Positions 35,243-48,314 of a DNA stretch of 64,000 nucleotides are shown here, in pieces. Under the pieces are notes generated by a model. The model made no database searches. It worked only from the letters and a program-made list of their open reading frames with translations, and had not been told where the DNA came from. The translations under genes were made by a program, and so were the position numbers. Source of the stretch: Pyrenopolyporus hunteri (lineage: Eukaryota; Ascomycota; Sordariomycetes; Xylariales; Hypoxylaceae). Numbering within the stretch: position 1 is the stretch's first letter; each line of letters starts with the position of its first letter. The stretch is taken from NCBI GenBank assembly GCA_902806595.1, contig CADCXC010000008.1, positions 472,798 to 536,797 of the forward strand, written 5' to 3'.

Positions 35243-37325
35243 CTATGTATGGGGCTCAGTCGGCATCGAAGCGATAGTATTTAGGTTCTGGAGTCGGTGA
35301 TGAAGATGATGGTGAGAGATACCTCCCTCACTCTCGACGGACTTCCTGTGATGTTCGAGACTATTCCGCCTACTAGCATTTCGGCTAGCCTGCCGACTCT
35401 GACGCCGGCTCGCAGCCTGCTGGCTTGAATAGTATGAATTGTGTCGCGACGCCGACATGCGGTCGCCAGGGCGTTTCTGCATGGTTTCCAGAGTCGGCGC
35501 GTTCGGCGCTGTCGGTGGCCGCGAGTGGGTTGTCGCAGTTTGTGGCCGCTGCTCACCTCCTGCTGTCGAGGGACGATGAGAGTGGACGTGACTCAGATGG
35601 TGGCCCCCGAACTCGGCGGCGCCTTGAGCCAAGCTCTGGGCGAAGGGCGACCGCTTACGCAGTGTGGGCCCTTTCCAGTAGATAACATAGACAGCAATGA
35701 CCAGGACGAACGCGATGCAGAACAGGATGGTGGAAGCGTACTGCAAGTTCATGCCCTTTTCGGCGCCGATGTTGGTATAGAAAGGGGTCGCCGGTATGGT
35801 GAGGACACCGGCTAAGAAATCGCGAGCCCAACCATTGCCACCCGTAGCCGATGCCGAATACGGCCCATAGGCGCAGATCATATAGTCGATCGTGGCCATG
35901 TAGATGGCGTAGTTGGCAATGCCGATGATGCAGGTACCGAACATGGAGCCGATCCAATGGATTGGCGGGCCACCACTAGTCCACGCGAATATAATAAGAC
36001 CGACAGGAAGGCAAGGCGCTAGCCAAAGCAGGAGAGAAAGGCGAGACTCGTATTGGGCATGTTCATCCTCGGGGTGCTTCTCGCGGCGCTGCTGGTTCCG
36101 CTTAAACGCTGGCAAGAAGAGGAGCCAGCCGAAGACGTAGCCAAGGCCGATGGGTATAAAGGCAAGGCCGATTTGCCAAGAATTGAAATCCCATCGAGTG
36201 TAGACAAGCGCGAACGACTGGATCTGCATAAAGATAAGGGCATCGGAAAACCCGGACAGCAACGACAGCGTTAGCACAATAGGTTCAGTGAGGAACATGC
36301 GAAAGGGGCGCAGCCAAGTGTAGATCAGCTCCTTGAAGGTGAACCGGCTCCAGAAGGATTCGATCTCGTCCGGGCCGTAAACGTTGGGGTCTTGGCCGGT
36401 CTTTCTTCGCTTCTTGGCGATCTGGTTCAGCATGATGGTTGTGCGCGTCTCCGGAACGGTAAGGAGATGTAGCAGCTGCACGGCGCCGCCGAAAATCAGC
36501 TGGATCCAAGTACACCACCTCCACGCCTGGTCGGGGGGTAGGGTTTCGACGAAACCACCAACGATAGGGCCAAGAATCGATCCACCGACGGAAGAGAAAA
36601 CGCTACAAATTGAATATTAACATAGGGTGTCCTATCCGGTACCTTAACGAGTAACATGAGCTCGGGAAATTAACAAGGAAAATGGCTTACATGTACGCCA
36701 CGGCGTATTGTTGCCTGTCACTTTCAAACATGTCGGCCACCATACCGAGCGTCACACTTCCTCCAGCCGTAGACAGACCCCCGAGGGCGCGGCCAGCTAA
36801 CAAACAACCGAAGTTGGGAGCCAAGGCGACCGGCAAGGTGAATATATTGACCAGAAAGAGGGACGCTTGTAGGATTGGCTTCCGGCCAAACTCCTCGGAC
36901 CACGGGGCCCATAGCTCGCACCCAAAAGCGTAAGTGATGAGGAATACAGCGGCACCAACTCGGGCGGCTTGCTTGCTAACGTTGAAATGCTCGGAAATAC
37001 CGTCGAGGCCGTTTGAGTAGAGGGAAGTGTTGAAGTTCATAGAGGTCTGGACGAGGAAAATAACAGTGAGAATCCACCACTTCTTCCACCGGGGGAAGGC
37101 GAAACCAAGTTCGCTTTCGCAGTCTTCCTCCTTGAGCTCCCGTTTCCCCGTCTCGGCCTTGACCTTTTCCTTCTCGGCGACCTTGGCGGCGATGGTCTGG
37201 TCGACGGTCGGGCCCACGACCGTGTGACCTCCATTGACGTGGCCGACCGTCTCCTCGGAGCTATAGGTCGGCTGTTCGTCATTAGGCCCGAAGGTGGCGG
37301 GCCATTCCTTCGAAGCGCCGTCCAT
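35243..37325 (-). CDS. DHA1-type MFS transporter with long His/Ser/Arg-rich C-tail
   Basis: Exons 36691-37325 and 35243-36602 (88-bp intron, GTAAGC...TGTAG) join to 664 aa. Residues 1-80 are hydrophilic and charged. Helices follow with the MFS motif-A-like loop E-E-F-G-R-K-P after helix 2, G-R-A-L-G-G-L-S in helix 4 and G-G-S-I-L-G-P-I-V-G-G-F at the antiporter motif-C position, spanning the splice. The pattern fits the fungal drug:H+ antiporter 1 group that contains polyamine and multidrug exporters. The last ~110 residues are an unusual His-, Ser- and Arg-rich cytoplasmic tail with H-H-H-L-H-H, possibly regulatory or metal-binding. The start ATG at 37325 has a pyrimidine-rich region upstream on its own strand (plus positions 37440-37500). 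Substrate unknown. Confidence 0.92.
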
Positions 37326-40300
37326 GGCTGGCCGGCTGATGGGATGTCGCAGCAGATAGGTAACTCAGAGGGCGGATAGAAGAGTGAGCTTCGATTCAGA
37401 TGGAGGGTACGGTCTCGGAAAGAAAAGCACGCGACTAAGACCGCGTAGGCCGGGGGAGGGAGGGAGGGCGGAAAGAAGAAGAAAGGGGGGAGGTATATAA
37501 CAAAACTGGAACCGGAAGGCCCTTGGTATGCGCCGGGAGGGTTATGATGTGGGTGGCTTGCGCGACAGTGACTGTGCCCCGAGACAGACAAAAGGGCTTA
37601 GGAGAAACAAAACTTTCAGACAACGCAGACGCCAATCTGGGGATAAGTCTCCAGTTTATATATACGAGACGACGGAGCGAGGCGTGGAGCTTATTAACGG
37701 TAAGAGGTACATGTAGTCGGAAAAGGTACGGGATGTACAAACTGAGTACTTCGACTAAGACGACTGGGGAGAGGAGAGAGAAGCAAGACAGAAGAGATAC
37801 GGAGAGAGCGACCGAACCGCAGACAAAAGTGGGAAGCGATCAGGGGCCCCGGGACTTAGTCCAGTAACAGTCCAGCAGCAGTCAGCCAGACTGTATCATA
37901 ATATCATAGCTACTACATACATACTCCCTTGTAGTCGGTCAGTCCACGCTTGCGGATGCTGATGGATTTGCGTGGTACACACCTACCTACCTACCTAATG
38001 TATGTAGGTAGGTACGCATGTACGTGTATAGTATGCGGTTGTTATGTAGGTACCTACCTACGTAGGGAGGTAGGTCATGTAGGTAGGCAGGTACATATGT
38101 CTTGTATGTACGTCAGTACCTACAGGTGGGTGTATCTCGGGTTTAATGCCGTCACTAAACTAGGTACCTAATGTATGAATAAAAAAAGGGCAAATTACAA
38201 TAAAGATGGGTAAGAAAGACTTCGGCGCTACTTCATCGACTACCGAACTTAGTGCTAGAGTTAGAACCATTGGACCCTGCACGTTCTTCGACGCCTCCGG
38301 TACATAGGCAGTACTACCAGCAAGTACGCGATGTTACCGGGACTACCCTATGGATCAGGACAGGGATGGCGAGGTTTGAGAAGAGTGAATGGTCGAGATG
38401 GAGGATTTGCATGCGATTTGCAGCGAGAATTCGGGTGGAAGGGGACTGGAATTGGGCTTCTAGAGGGGTGTAGTCCTCAACCCGCGCATACAGGTATGAC
38501 GACAGCTTCGGCTGCAGATTGGGCTGCTTCGACGCCTCCTCTACATATGTAGTCGGCCGGTGGCTGCTTTCGACCAACAGGGTCATTGGGACGCGTTGAA
38601 ATCGGGAGGAATCCGACAAGACGAAACCTCGATTTACGTTGGTAGGCAGGTCGAAAGGCCTGGCAAATCCGGGGCTCCCCCTTGGGGTCAACCGGATGTA
38701 GGGATTTCATGTCAGACGACCCCATGTCTATGCAGCTCGTAGCACACGCCTTTTTGTGATTTTTGATCATTATTTTATTTTTTCTGGGGAATGCGGGAAA
38801 TAATTCATGTTTTAATCTTTCCCCCTTTGTTTGTTTTCTCACCATTCTTGCAGAAATGCAATTGGACCAGCCTGGGTAAGATTGTATAGCGGAGCAAAAA
38901 CGTCAACATTGAATACCGAGACGAGAACAAAAGACTCGAATCTGCAGGGGGGGACTCCTCCCCTGACACTAGTAAGAGAAGAAAGTCAGACGGACAGACA
39001 AAAAAAAAAAAAGGAACAGAAAAAAATCGAAGATGACGAGGATGAACATGAGCCTCACTAACGAGATTATGATATGATGTCATATGAGGGGCGCGCTTAT
39101 ATGGGGAGGCTTTGGGGGAACTTTGGGGGAAATCGTATGGGGAAGTTCTCGTCGCGGTCTCTCGCTTAACACCCTCCCTACCTGACTGCCTCAACTCCTC
39201 GTCTGTTTGATTGCTACCACCTCCGGATCGTTGATTTCTCCAGTTGATTCTCCGCATTCAATGTTGGAGCGGGCGTACATCTGTTGGAAGGTAGGTACAT
39301 GGCAACATGGGAAGGTTCATCGATTAGGTACCGCCCTACCACGGTAGCTTCAAGCATGTTCCTACGGTAGCTTCGGCCTGTCTGGTCTAGCCTGTCGACT
39401 ACCGCGCATACGACCCATCAAACCCCATTTAAAAAGCTCCATAAGCCCACCCGTGAAAAGGGTCAGATGGTTGGGTTACACTGGTTGCACACGACACCAC
39501 GAAAAAAACACCGCACAACTCCGTGACACCGGGTTCAACCTTACGCACCTAGCGACTTAGCAATCCGGATAGCAAAACGCCAAAAAGCCTCCACCAAACC
39601 TCCACCAAGAGGGTATCATTCGAGCTCGCTATTACATTTCGGTAACCAATTCGAACGCGAGAGACGCCCTATAATACCAGCGTACCTGTAGATGGAATGA
39701 TACCTTTGCTACCCAACGGCGAACTGCCGACTCGTTACGTGGGGTTGGGCCCGTGAATGCTTCCTCTTCTTATTACTCTACTCTCTCTACTCGCCTTGAC
39801 CGTCCGTCCTCCTTGACCTTGGGGTCCGGCTTAGATAAGTCTCCGACCTCTTCCTTGGGCTAGGTGTGCACGGTGTCCCCTCCAGGAAGGTGAGGGCCCA
39901 GCGGTGGAGCCGTATAAGTGGGCGAGAGAGAGAAGAAAAAAAAAAAAAAGGCCCACACCATTGCACATTCGCATTCGTCGACGTACATACATGTAGGTCT
40001 AACAGGTAGTCTAACAGGCAGACCCTTTTCGAGCCAAGGCGAAAACGCCAAAAGATAACGACAGCTTGGACAACAAACGACTCAGGTATGAGAAAAATAA
40101 ATTGCGGCGAAAAGACAAGACTCGGATTAGCGGCGCTAAGCACCTTTAAAACCTAGCGCCTGGCACCATTACCGAGGACGTCATCGGGAGCAGGCCTGAT
40201 TTGCCCGACCCGCGGTGTGAACGCGAAGATTCAGGGGTCAGAGGTCCACCCCTTGTCCTTGCACCTGCTTCGCCTTCTAACCGTATTCAACTAGCAAAGG

Positions 40301-43300
40301 CTGGGCAAAAGCCACACCTGGCACTTCCGTTTACGTGTGTACGCGGTATCGATTACATGTATCTATTGTACATACCGCCGCCGCCGCGGCTTTTCCCTTT
40401 TCTTTCCCGTCTCTTGGAAACGCCGTCGCCGCAGCAGCAGCGCGGATCACGACCTTGGCGTGGGATCGGAAAGCTCCCTATTGAGTTCACACAAGATTAG
40501 GGGCGGCAAACAACCGACCTTGATTCTAGACGTGTGCGTTGGGCACCATGTCAAGGTGTTAAGTCAAGCTTTCACCGTCGCTTGCGGAAGGATTCCCACC
40601 CTGGTGTTGATGGTCCCCCTCCCAGCCATGGTGAAGAAATTCTCCTTGCAAGCCTGTCGTCAGCCTCTAAGACATCGGCTTGAATTGAAGGGCATCGCTC
40701 AAGTCTTGAAAAGTGTGACTAAAACGGGCGAATAACCATCTCTCCCGGCGTCGCGAACGAATATCTTTGCCCTGTAAGCACGTCGGTCATTTATAATTAG
40801 ACACTATGGACCGCATGTCCGCCCCATGCTTTTCGGACCGGGATACTCAGTTGGTCCTGTTAATCACCACGCTAACTTGATAGTGAGTATGTAGGCGAAC
40901 GATCGAAATACCTAGTCAAGCCTAGCGTAAATTCCGCCATGTGCCTAACAATTGGGGGTTTTCTATGCTAGGAAACCCGTTCCAACACCAGGCAGGTTTA
41001 GGAGACGATCTAGCATGTAAAACTTGAAAATTATCTTCAAGATCTATCTATCCTGGCATATTTCTTCTCCGTGACGGTTAAGGACGATAGAGTCAAACGA
41101 ATAAAACACTCGGACGGAAGCGTGTGTGTAGAGAGTTGAACAATAAGAAAGACTCGTAGAAAATAGCGGTCTTAAAGCTTGAGACCATGTATTCTGCCAC
41201 TAACCGAAGTCGAGGCATGTAAATACAACTACTTCTAACGGGGAACTTACCAACCCAGGAGTAACACATATACCCCGACAAGCCCCCTGCCTACGTATAG
41301 GTAGCCACTAATCTTAACCAATGTTATATCCTTTTTACATGCATGTTACTTTACTTTTCGGCGGAAGATAGTAAGTTAGACGGCGCGTGTGCATATATAT
41401 ATACTGGGTGACTCCCTACTTAGACTGGATTTTATACTCGATATTGTTTATAGATTTGAAATGGTTGGTTATAACCGACTTGGATAAACGTCGGAATAGT
41501 TAGCGGTGACACGTTCCAAATTACGGTCGACAATGTTGATTGCATAAGACGCCGAAGGAAGGGATGTACGTTATATCGCAGTAATTTAGTTAACGGGGCC
41601 ATGGGTTATATAGGAAAACCGCTTTCGACGCTCGAAGATATTAACAAATAGATTATCCTTATGGGAACGAATACGTCAAACTTGATACGATCCAGTAGAA
41701 AGTCTTAGGTAATCGTCGTGAATTGGCACGTGCGTCAGATGTGCACTTGTTCGCGTAATCGGTTGCCCCCATTCCCACTCCCGCGATCTACCTCTTTATG
41801 GGTTTGACAATTCATGATTCCAAGATATATAATTTATACATACATATATATAGGTACCTAGGTATCCAACCTCAGATATTGTCGTCCGCGTATGGTTTCG
41901 ACCGCCCGTAGATACGTGGATGAAATCCCGCAATATGTTCTCTATCGAACTATTACCGCGTAAACCGGCCGCCCTTCTGTGGTAAATTTAGCATCGTACA
42001 TGTCCCAATTCCTCTATCGAGTTTGATGTAGTTAGCAGAAACTTTTCCAGTCCAGCAAATTATTCGATTTCATGGTACCCGTTACGTCCCCTCCAGTTCG
42101 CAGATCGACTCGGACCTCTTTAGAGGATGCTAGGCTTGGGCCGAATTCCCTCAACCACGGTCGTCCTCATAGTGGAGAGACATGCGTGATCATTCGCACC
42201 CTGCGACCATAAGCTAAAGGGGGCCGCCTCGGAATAGCCCAGAACACGTCGCATGCGAGACGTGCTTTCGCTATATGCAAAGGAGTAAATCGTCTGCAGG
42301 GGGGCGAGGGCTGCGTAACGGCGGTCGTCATAGGGTCGGGTGAGAGGACAGCTGAGAATATTTGAGGGTAACCCTCCCCCCAATAAGACAAACATTAATA
42401 CTCAACGTTAAAAAAGAAATCCGCAGGGCGTAATCTTCGCTACCTCGGTGCACCTACCTTAGGTGCATGATCAGATGTTGGCCAAATTGACGGGAATTCC
42501 GCTTCGAGTACTGTTGACAACCATGTTATTTCGCAAGATGGGGTTAATGTAGCCCGAGAGGCTTCAGGTTTGCGATACTTCGCCTTGGGAGATTCCTTGC
42601 TTCGGTACGTTTGCGTCACACGCTCATCGTCTTTTACCTGAGGGACCCATACCTTGTTATTAAAAAGTCCGATATTTAGAGACCAAAAACACGTAGTAAC
42701 CGTCAGGACGCATCGCCACACGGACGACCGATCAACTGGTCTACCATGGATCATGTGTTGAAACTGGCGTCACACCGAAATTCAGTAAGCTGACTGGACG
42801 GAGGGGCAATGATATACAATATTGTGGTGAGATTTTACGAAATATCGGAACCGGGCCCGGGGACCAAGGGATGGTCGGGAGCAGCCGGCGTTTCGTTTAG
42901 AACAGCACGACGCTTAGAAATCTTGATCGCGAAGCAACCGTTCTGCCGTGCCACGCACGGCCTTCCCTGCTACCCCGACGACATTGATAAGAACCCAATT
43001 GGAACGATTCCAGATCAAGAGGGCGGTATAGAATTTTCTCGAATTAGGTATAATTAAGAGCGACGAATAGAGACTCTGCCGTAATTTTAACTACTACTCA
43101 AACATCCATTAAACTATACTCAATTGCTACGATGCCTACCACACGTACGATATATCTTCGGCGCGTATCTCGAGCCGCCGACGGAAACGTTAATACGCGA
43201 CTCTCCGTTGAATAAACGTCACCGGCCCCGGGGGGAAGCGTTTGCGAACAAAGGAAGGCAGTATAACGTCAATTCTTGTCAAATCGCGTTTCTTAATGCG

Positions 43301-44245
43301 GAATCATTCGCGGCTATAGGACGAGTACATCATACTAACATGTTGCACGCAAACACTGTAAGATGCCGTAGGCTGATACACAATCGCGGAATTTGCCGCG
43401 TAGCTTCATTCAGAACTCTTCGTGGCCCGTAACCATTAGGTATCTAATCTAAGGGGTCCGCTAGAGGTAAACGTGGGTATTATGCTCGGTGAGACATTCA
43501 GTGTACTCCAAACTCGTACTAGTTTCGTGATACAGCAAGGGGAGATCACGGGTGATCTTCAATGTTCTAGATCCTTTGCATCCTTCCCGAACGACACGCA
43601 GTTCATTCTAACAAGGTGAGATCGGCGGGCTGTAGTTTCGGACTATTTCGGAGCTGGACCGCACGTACTAAATTATGAACTGATTTATTGCGTTGGACCA
43701 ATCCTACAGTATCTGCATCTGAATAAACCATTGTTTGGAAATTCAGAGTTCCCCACGGTGGTCGCCTACGTTATATCCCATGCCCCCGGGCTTGGCCTGC
43801 CGTCGACACGAACCCCGCCATCCTCAGCCCGCCACTAAGATACCGCAAACTTTTGCTCGGCTGGGTTAATTACAGCGCTGCCTACGATAACTTACATATC
43901 AGGGGGCTAGAGGAGGGGCTCGGTGCGAGACTTCTACTACGAAAGAGAGCTATATTGCTTTTGTAGAATCGAAGATATCACCCATAGGTTAAGTTTTGAT
44001 GGTTTCGGATTGCCCAGGATTGACCGGCCTGGCTAAAAGCTCCAAAAACGCAGCCAACGCCAGCTTAAAGAGAGACGAGCCAAAAGAGGAACGTTAAAAT
44101 GAAAAATAGAAAGGTACCTAGGTATCTTATCGGCGCCAGTACAAGGCGGATGATCTCGTTATCCGCATCAACAGATCTAGAACTATGATTCATTATTCTC
44201 TTGCGGCCTCGACGATATCGTGGCGGCAGTTACGGAGGTCGCTCC
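37326..44245. other. Long gene-free region with a TACC/GGTA cluster
   Basis: About 6.9 kb without a convincing gene. Visible items are a purine-rich stretch (37440-37500), a dense TACC/GGTA cluster (37979-38125), a duplicated CTTCGACGCCTCC sequence (near 38287 and 38529), A-tracts (39000-39013 and 39936-39949), and a CCG/CAG-rich patch at 40377-40442. Many short open frames occur on both strands, but all lack third-position bias, domains and splice partners. Fast-evolving small secreted proteins or non-coding RNAs cannot be excluded. Confidence 0.45.
37979..38125. repeat. Cluster of TACC/GGTA repeats and palindromes
   Basis: About 150 bp made largely of ACCT/AGGT tetranucleotides in both orientations, including TACCTACCTACGTAGG-type inverted pairs. 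It is the densest cluster of the dispersed motif in the window and could fold into alternative hairpins. Confidence 0.8.
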
Positions 44246-45240
44246 CTAGAACGCGCGCGCGGCACTGGATTGCCAACTGTCATGGTACAGCTCTTTAAAT
44301 TCCTGGTTGTCAGCGAGCCTCCGCCCGGCGGTATGACGCTCCTCTAACTCGACGGTATTGTTGCCCGCGTTGCTTTGGGCCGCAGGCGCCGTGTGGCCTT
44401 CAGGCGGCGACGTGACGGTACGCTGTGGCCTCTTTCCCACATACCAATTTTGATTCGGGCCGGTGCATTGGGGAAGGTCATTTTCGGATACTTCAACTAG
44501 GCGACCGCCGGGGCCGGGTACGAAGTGGCGAGCAGGAAGAACCTCCATGTCATAAACCGGCTGGATTCGATGGTATACGTCATAGTTATGGACGTCGCGA
44601 TGGATCTGCTCTTCTATTATCTCGTGCACTTGCGGGCAAATAGTCTCGTGAGTAATAACTACCCAGAATTGCTTTAGCTTGTTTTGAAACCATTATAGCT
44701 CGCGTAATACTCACCAGGAGCGTAAGTTATTCTTTCGTCGGTATCTACCGTATTGCTAAGATTCCGGATAACGTCTCTCGCTTCCTCTAGGGGACACCCC
44801 TCTGCTGGAGCACCGCTGTTCCTCTCCCCGAACGTCTCAGATTGTTCGTGTTCTTCCGCAACAGAAACGGGAGAGCTGCTCCTTCTATTGTCCCGTACCA
44901 CTCCCGCTGGCGTGTTCCCTGATAGTCTCTCACCGGTATTCTGGTGGTCCGAGGTCGTTTGTGTTCCAGTGGCATTGCCTGCGTTTATAGTTCTATAAGA
45001 ACTCATACTTTTCGTTGGCTGGTTTGTAATATTGCTTCTTTTCATCGATACGTCCTTGTCGCGCTTCAAATAATTGGAAGGAGTAGAGTTTCTGGACCCT
45101 CCCGAGGCGGTATGACCTTCGGTGGAACCGAGACTCTTCCGAACGTTCCCAGACCGAGCGTCTGCCACGTCCGTATCTTTAGAAAGCAGATCTTTCTCGC
45201 CGCAACTACGTCTTCGTATAAGAGCTCTAAGTCTTCGCAT
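44246..45240 (-). CDS. Fungal H-x-x-I-Q-P motif protein, two exons
   Basis: Exons 44715-45240 and 44246-44628 (86-bp intron) join to 302 aa. Residues 1-170 are hydrophilic, Ser/Thr/Asn-rich and probably disordered. The splice creates Y-A-P-V-H-E-I-I-E-E-Q-I-H-R, leading into D-V-Y-H-R-I-Q-P-V-Y-D-M-E-V-L-P-A-R-H-F. This is the same motif type as H-R-T-V-Q-P-I-Q-D-R-E-V-L-P in the divergent gene at 46327. The chosen acceptor (CAAG at 44629-44632) is the only one nearby that keeps frame and yields this motif. No signal peptide or membrane helix. Related proteins are widespread in filamentous ascomycetes and, as I recall, are sometimes labelled 'allergen'; the function is unknown. A further upstream exon is possible because the start lies in a low-bias region. 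Confidence 0.78.
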
Positions 45241-46326
45241 CTCGTAATAGACGACTGTGAGGCCTCGACGCTAAGAGGGCTCGGATTATCGATTTTAGGC
45301 ACAATCCAATTGCCTTGCAGCGTGATTATGTTCTGGGTACGGTCGTGAGCGCCGCTAGGTTATTGGAGTGAAGATTGTGGGTGCAGCAGGAATTATGAAA
45401 AATGTACAATACAAATTGGAGGACAGCGTGTCGAGCTTATAATATTACCTCCGGCTCGCAACGAATGGACAATTCGCGTGATTGAGTATTATAAACCATC
45501 TAGTTCATAGCTAATTCGAATAACTTACGAAGCGTTATACTTGCCTACGTGTAGCGGTTGGCTTACGAAGTAAATACCATATTGAAATTGCCTATAACTT
45601 CTGATAATCCGGCTCGAGATCTGATCGAAACCGGTTCCCGTTTCGTCTAGAGAATTCCATACAAAGCGTATGTAGGTTTACAAAGATAGATAGAAATCGT
45701 TGAAATAACCTAGAGTCAAGGACGGCGAGCCGGGTCAAGGCCAATTACGACATGGTTGAGCCGATGGGTAACTTTCCGATCCTCTGATTCGCGACGTTCT
45801 GCTTGATCTTACATTTAGTATTGACCTGCGGCCGCCTTAGCCTCCGTAGCCTGGCTAAGTGTGCCCAGACAGTAGGCCTCTGCCAAAGAAAAACGAAGCT
45901 AGTACTCTGTAAAGAACGTCAAAGAAGGGATACGTCACTGGTTATAGGCGAACAAAGCATGGAAAACCGATCCATGACCTCTAGTATTTAGTAGCATCGC
46001 GAAATTGTCAGCGCGAGGGTGAAATCCTTGACGTACAATCCTCCACTTCATGAGGTCAGCTCACTCAATCCGGTCGGCTGCATTCCCTTGGTTGGGTCTT
46101 TTGGTGAATTGCGGCTCGGTTTGCTAATTCCGGGCTAAAGTAGAACCTTGACTAGAGACTTACCGAAGTAGAGCTTGCTATCTATTACGTAGGATACTTG
46201 TCTGTCTTGCTATTTATATGTAAATTTTTCCATCCAATACGACTGATACTCTCATCATTAGGCTTTAACATCTTCTCTATCACTTTCCTCAATCTCTACG
46301 AACTTATCCACGATATATCATTCAAA
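45241..46326. promoter_or_regulatory. Divergent intergenic region between two motif-sharing genes
   Basis: About 1.1 kb separates the start codons of the minus-strand gene (45240) and the plus-strand gene (46327). No coding sequence is convincing here. Both promoters must lie in it, so shared upstream control is possible. I see no recognisable operator; the stretch 46200-46326 is AT- and pyrimidine-rich, as expected for a fungal core promoter and 5' UTR. Confidence 0.4.
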
Positions 46327-47349
46327 ATGAACAAAACCAAGGAAGTTATTCGCGACTTCATAGGCAAGGCGGGCCATCATGATACTACTGTACACGAATC
46401 GGTAGAGCCGGCCGTCAAGAAGGAGATTATAAAGCCTACGGAGCACGAGGATATCAATACTGCCGTAAATAAGGAAATTCATCAAGACCACTACCACCGC
46501 ACTGTGCAGCCTATACAGGACAGAGAAGTTCTCCCAGAGCAGCATCAGCATAGAGTTGGGGGTGTCCAGCATCGAGACTTCGATCACCGCGACCACGAGG
46601 GTACTCAAAGGGCTTTAGCAGCCGAAAACGAGAAGTTTAAAGACGAGCGCATTGTCGAGGACACCACACACACTCAGAGCCGCGCGCCCACTGTAGAGGG
46701 AGAGCATGTTCATCAGTAAGTTGTCGCCTTGTTGAGAAGATTGAATTCGTCGTTGGCTAATAGCCGAAGCCACGTTCACGAGACGATCCAGCCGGTGCTC
46801 CATAAAGAAGTGATTCAACCAAATGTCGTCCATACTACAATTCCCATCCACGAGACCCATCATAACCCTGCTCAGCACCACTCTACAACCTCTTTACCCC
46901 CAGTCAGCTTAGAGGAATACAAGCAGCACGGCGGTGCCTTAGGGGGGCAGAAAGAGCGATTTGACGCTTTCGAAGGAGAGCCAAAATCCATCCGCGGCAC
47001 ACTCTCAACCATGCACGATAAGAAAAACGCAGGCCTCAAGGATCCCCCGGACGGAGCATTCCATGGTGATTTTGACCCCTTGGACGCGGGTAGGGACCAT
47101 CACGCGTCTGGCGGTCGGCACACCGGTAAGGTGACCACCTCGGGTGCGAACCAGGGTAGTATGACAAGTCAGTCGACTGCTCAAAAAGAGTATCGAGATT
47201 CAGCAAACGGAACTTCGAGCAACGTACCAGCAGACCGCCACAACACCACCGCCGATACTACAAGAAAGGAGCGTAACCCAAGCCTTCTGAATAAGTTGAA
47301 CCCAATGACTGATTCGAACGGGGACGGAAAGGCCGGGTTTATGAGATAA
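46327..47349 (+). CDS. His-rich protein with repeated H-x-x-I-Q-P motifs, two exons
   Basis: Exons 46327-46715 and 46764-47349 (48-bp intron, GTAAGT...AATAG) join to 324 aa. The first half is His/Glu/Lys-rich and carries imperfect repeats: H-E-S-V-E-P-A-V-K-K-E-I-I-K-P, H-R-T-V-Q-P-I-Q-D-R-E-V-L-P, then after the splice H-E-T-I-Q-P-V-L-H-K-E-V-I-Q-P and H-T-T-I-P-I-H-E. The second half is Gly/Asp/Thr-rich and disordered, ending in G-D-G-K-A-G-F-M-R. No signal peptide or transmembrane segment, so probably cytosolic. The family resembles stress-related, heat-stable hydrophilic proteins in composition; that role is inference. It lies head-to-head with a gene carrying the same motif. The ATG has an AAA-rich upstream context and is the first in frame after the AT-rich leader. 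Confidence 0.85.
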
Positions 47350-48153
47350 ATAAAATGGAATCGAATAATATGGGTCACCTCGAAAGATGGTTTCGAAGTA
47401 GAAGTAAATGAACATTTATAGAACTTGGTTTATTCAACAATAACCAAAATGAACGTGCTCCACATCTTGTGTGCATTCCTCGGGTATGCCGACGTCGTTC
47501 TCCCTGTATTTAAAAAGTTTTCCGAGACGTAGGATAACCATAGACATGAAGAAAGATCGCGCGAAATCTCTCGTAATCGGCCTCTCAGAGCTCATATTTC
47601 ATCTGAGCAATATTCAAATGTGAATTCCTACATCGTAGAACTAGGAAGCTCTTAGTGTGAGTGCGAATCCTGATAATCCGTGAAATGCGTTAAGAAATAC
47701 CCATAAGTAGAAAGGGGAAGGGTTACGGTTAGTCACATCTCATCTATAAATTAAGCCACGCGCATGAACCAGGTTGGCTAGGCGGGGAGGATGAAGGTAC
47801 GGGGTAGAACGCGACAAGTTCGTTAAGCGCGACGCGACTGGGGCGAAAGCGTCTGGGTGAGTTTCTGTCATCACGAGGACAATTTTGTTCTTGCACAAAT
47901 CGACGGCTCCCCGGGGCGGAGTCTGTATTCGTTGTAGAATAGGGGTAAACACCCTCTGCCCCGGGTCTTAGTTGTCATGGTACGGGAATAGCCCGAAAGG
48001 AATGATATTGAAATAATTCCATGATTGCGTTAATCTAGCATTACCGCACTATCTAAAGACAACTTTAACTTAAAATATGTCGCATCTCTAGGCTTTTATG
48101 CGAACTTCGGATGCTGCTTTTTAGGTACATACTTAGGTATCGTTTCTTAAATG
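47350..48153. other. Spacer between the His-rich gene and the retrotransposon
   Basis: Normal-composition DNA without a convincing gene; the minus-strand frame at 47740-47952 has no recognisable domain. The boundary to the retrotransposon is sharp in base composition. Confidence 0.45.
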
Positions 48154-48158
48154 GTTTA
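48154..48158. repeat. Left target-site duplication GTTTA
   Basis: Five bases directly left of the 5' LTR, repeated exactly at 53692-53696 to the right of the 3' LTR. Five bp is the usual duplication length for Copia integrases. Confidence 0.85.
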
Positions 48159-48314
48159 TGTTAAATTTAATGGTTAAGGAATTACCTTTAAGTATAATAT
48201 ATAATAATCTTAGTAATAATATATATATAATTAAAACCTCCTTTTATTATATTTAATAATTTAAATTATAAAAATTAATATATAATTAATATTTATTTAC
48301 CGTATTTTTTAATA
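48159..48314 (+). repeat. 5' LTR of the Copia element
   Basis: 156 bp, co-linear without gaps with the 3' LTR. By eye the two differ at about 14 positions, all transitions. The left copy keeps more G and C and is therefore less mutated in most of these positions. Confidence 0.9.
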
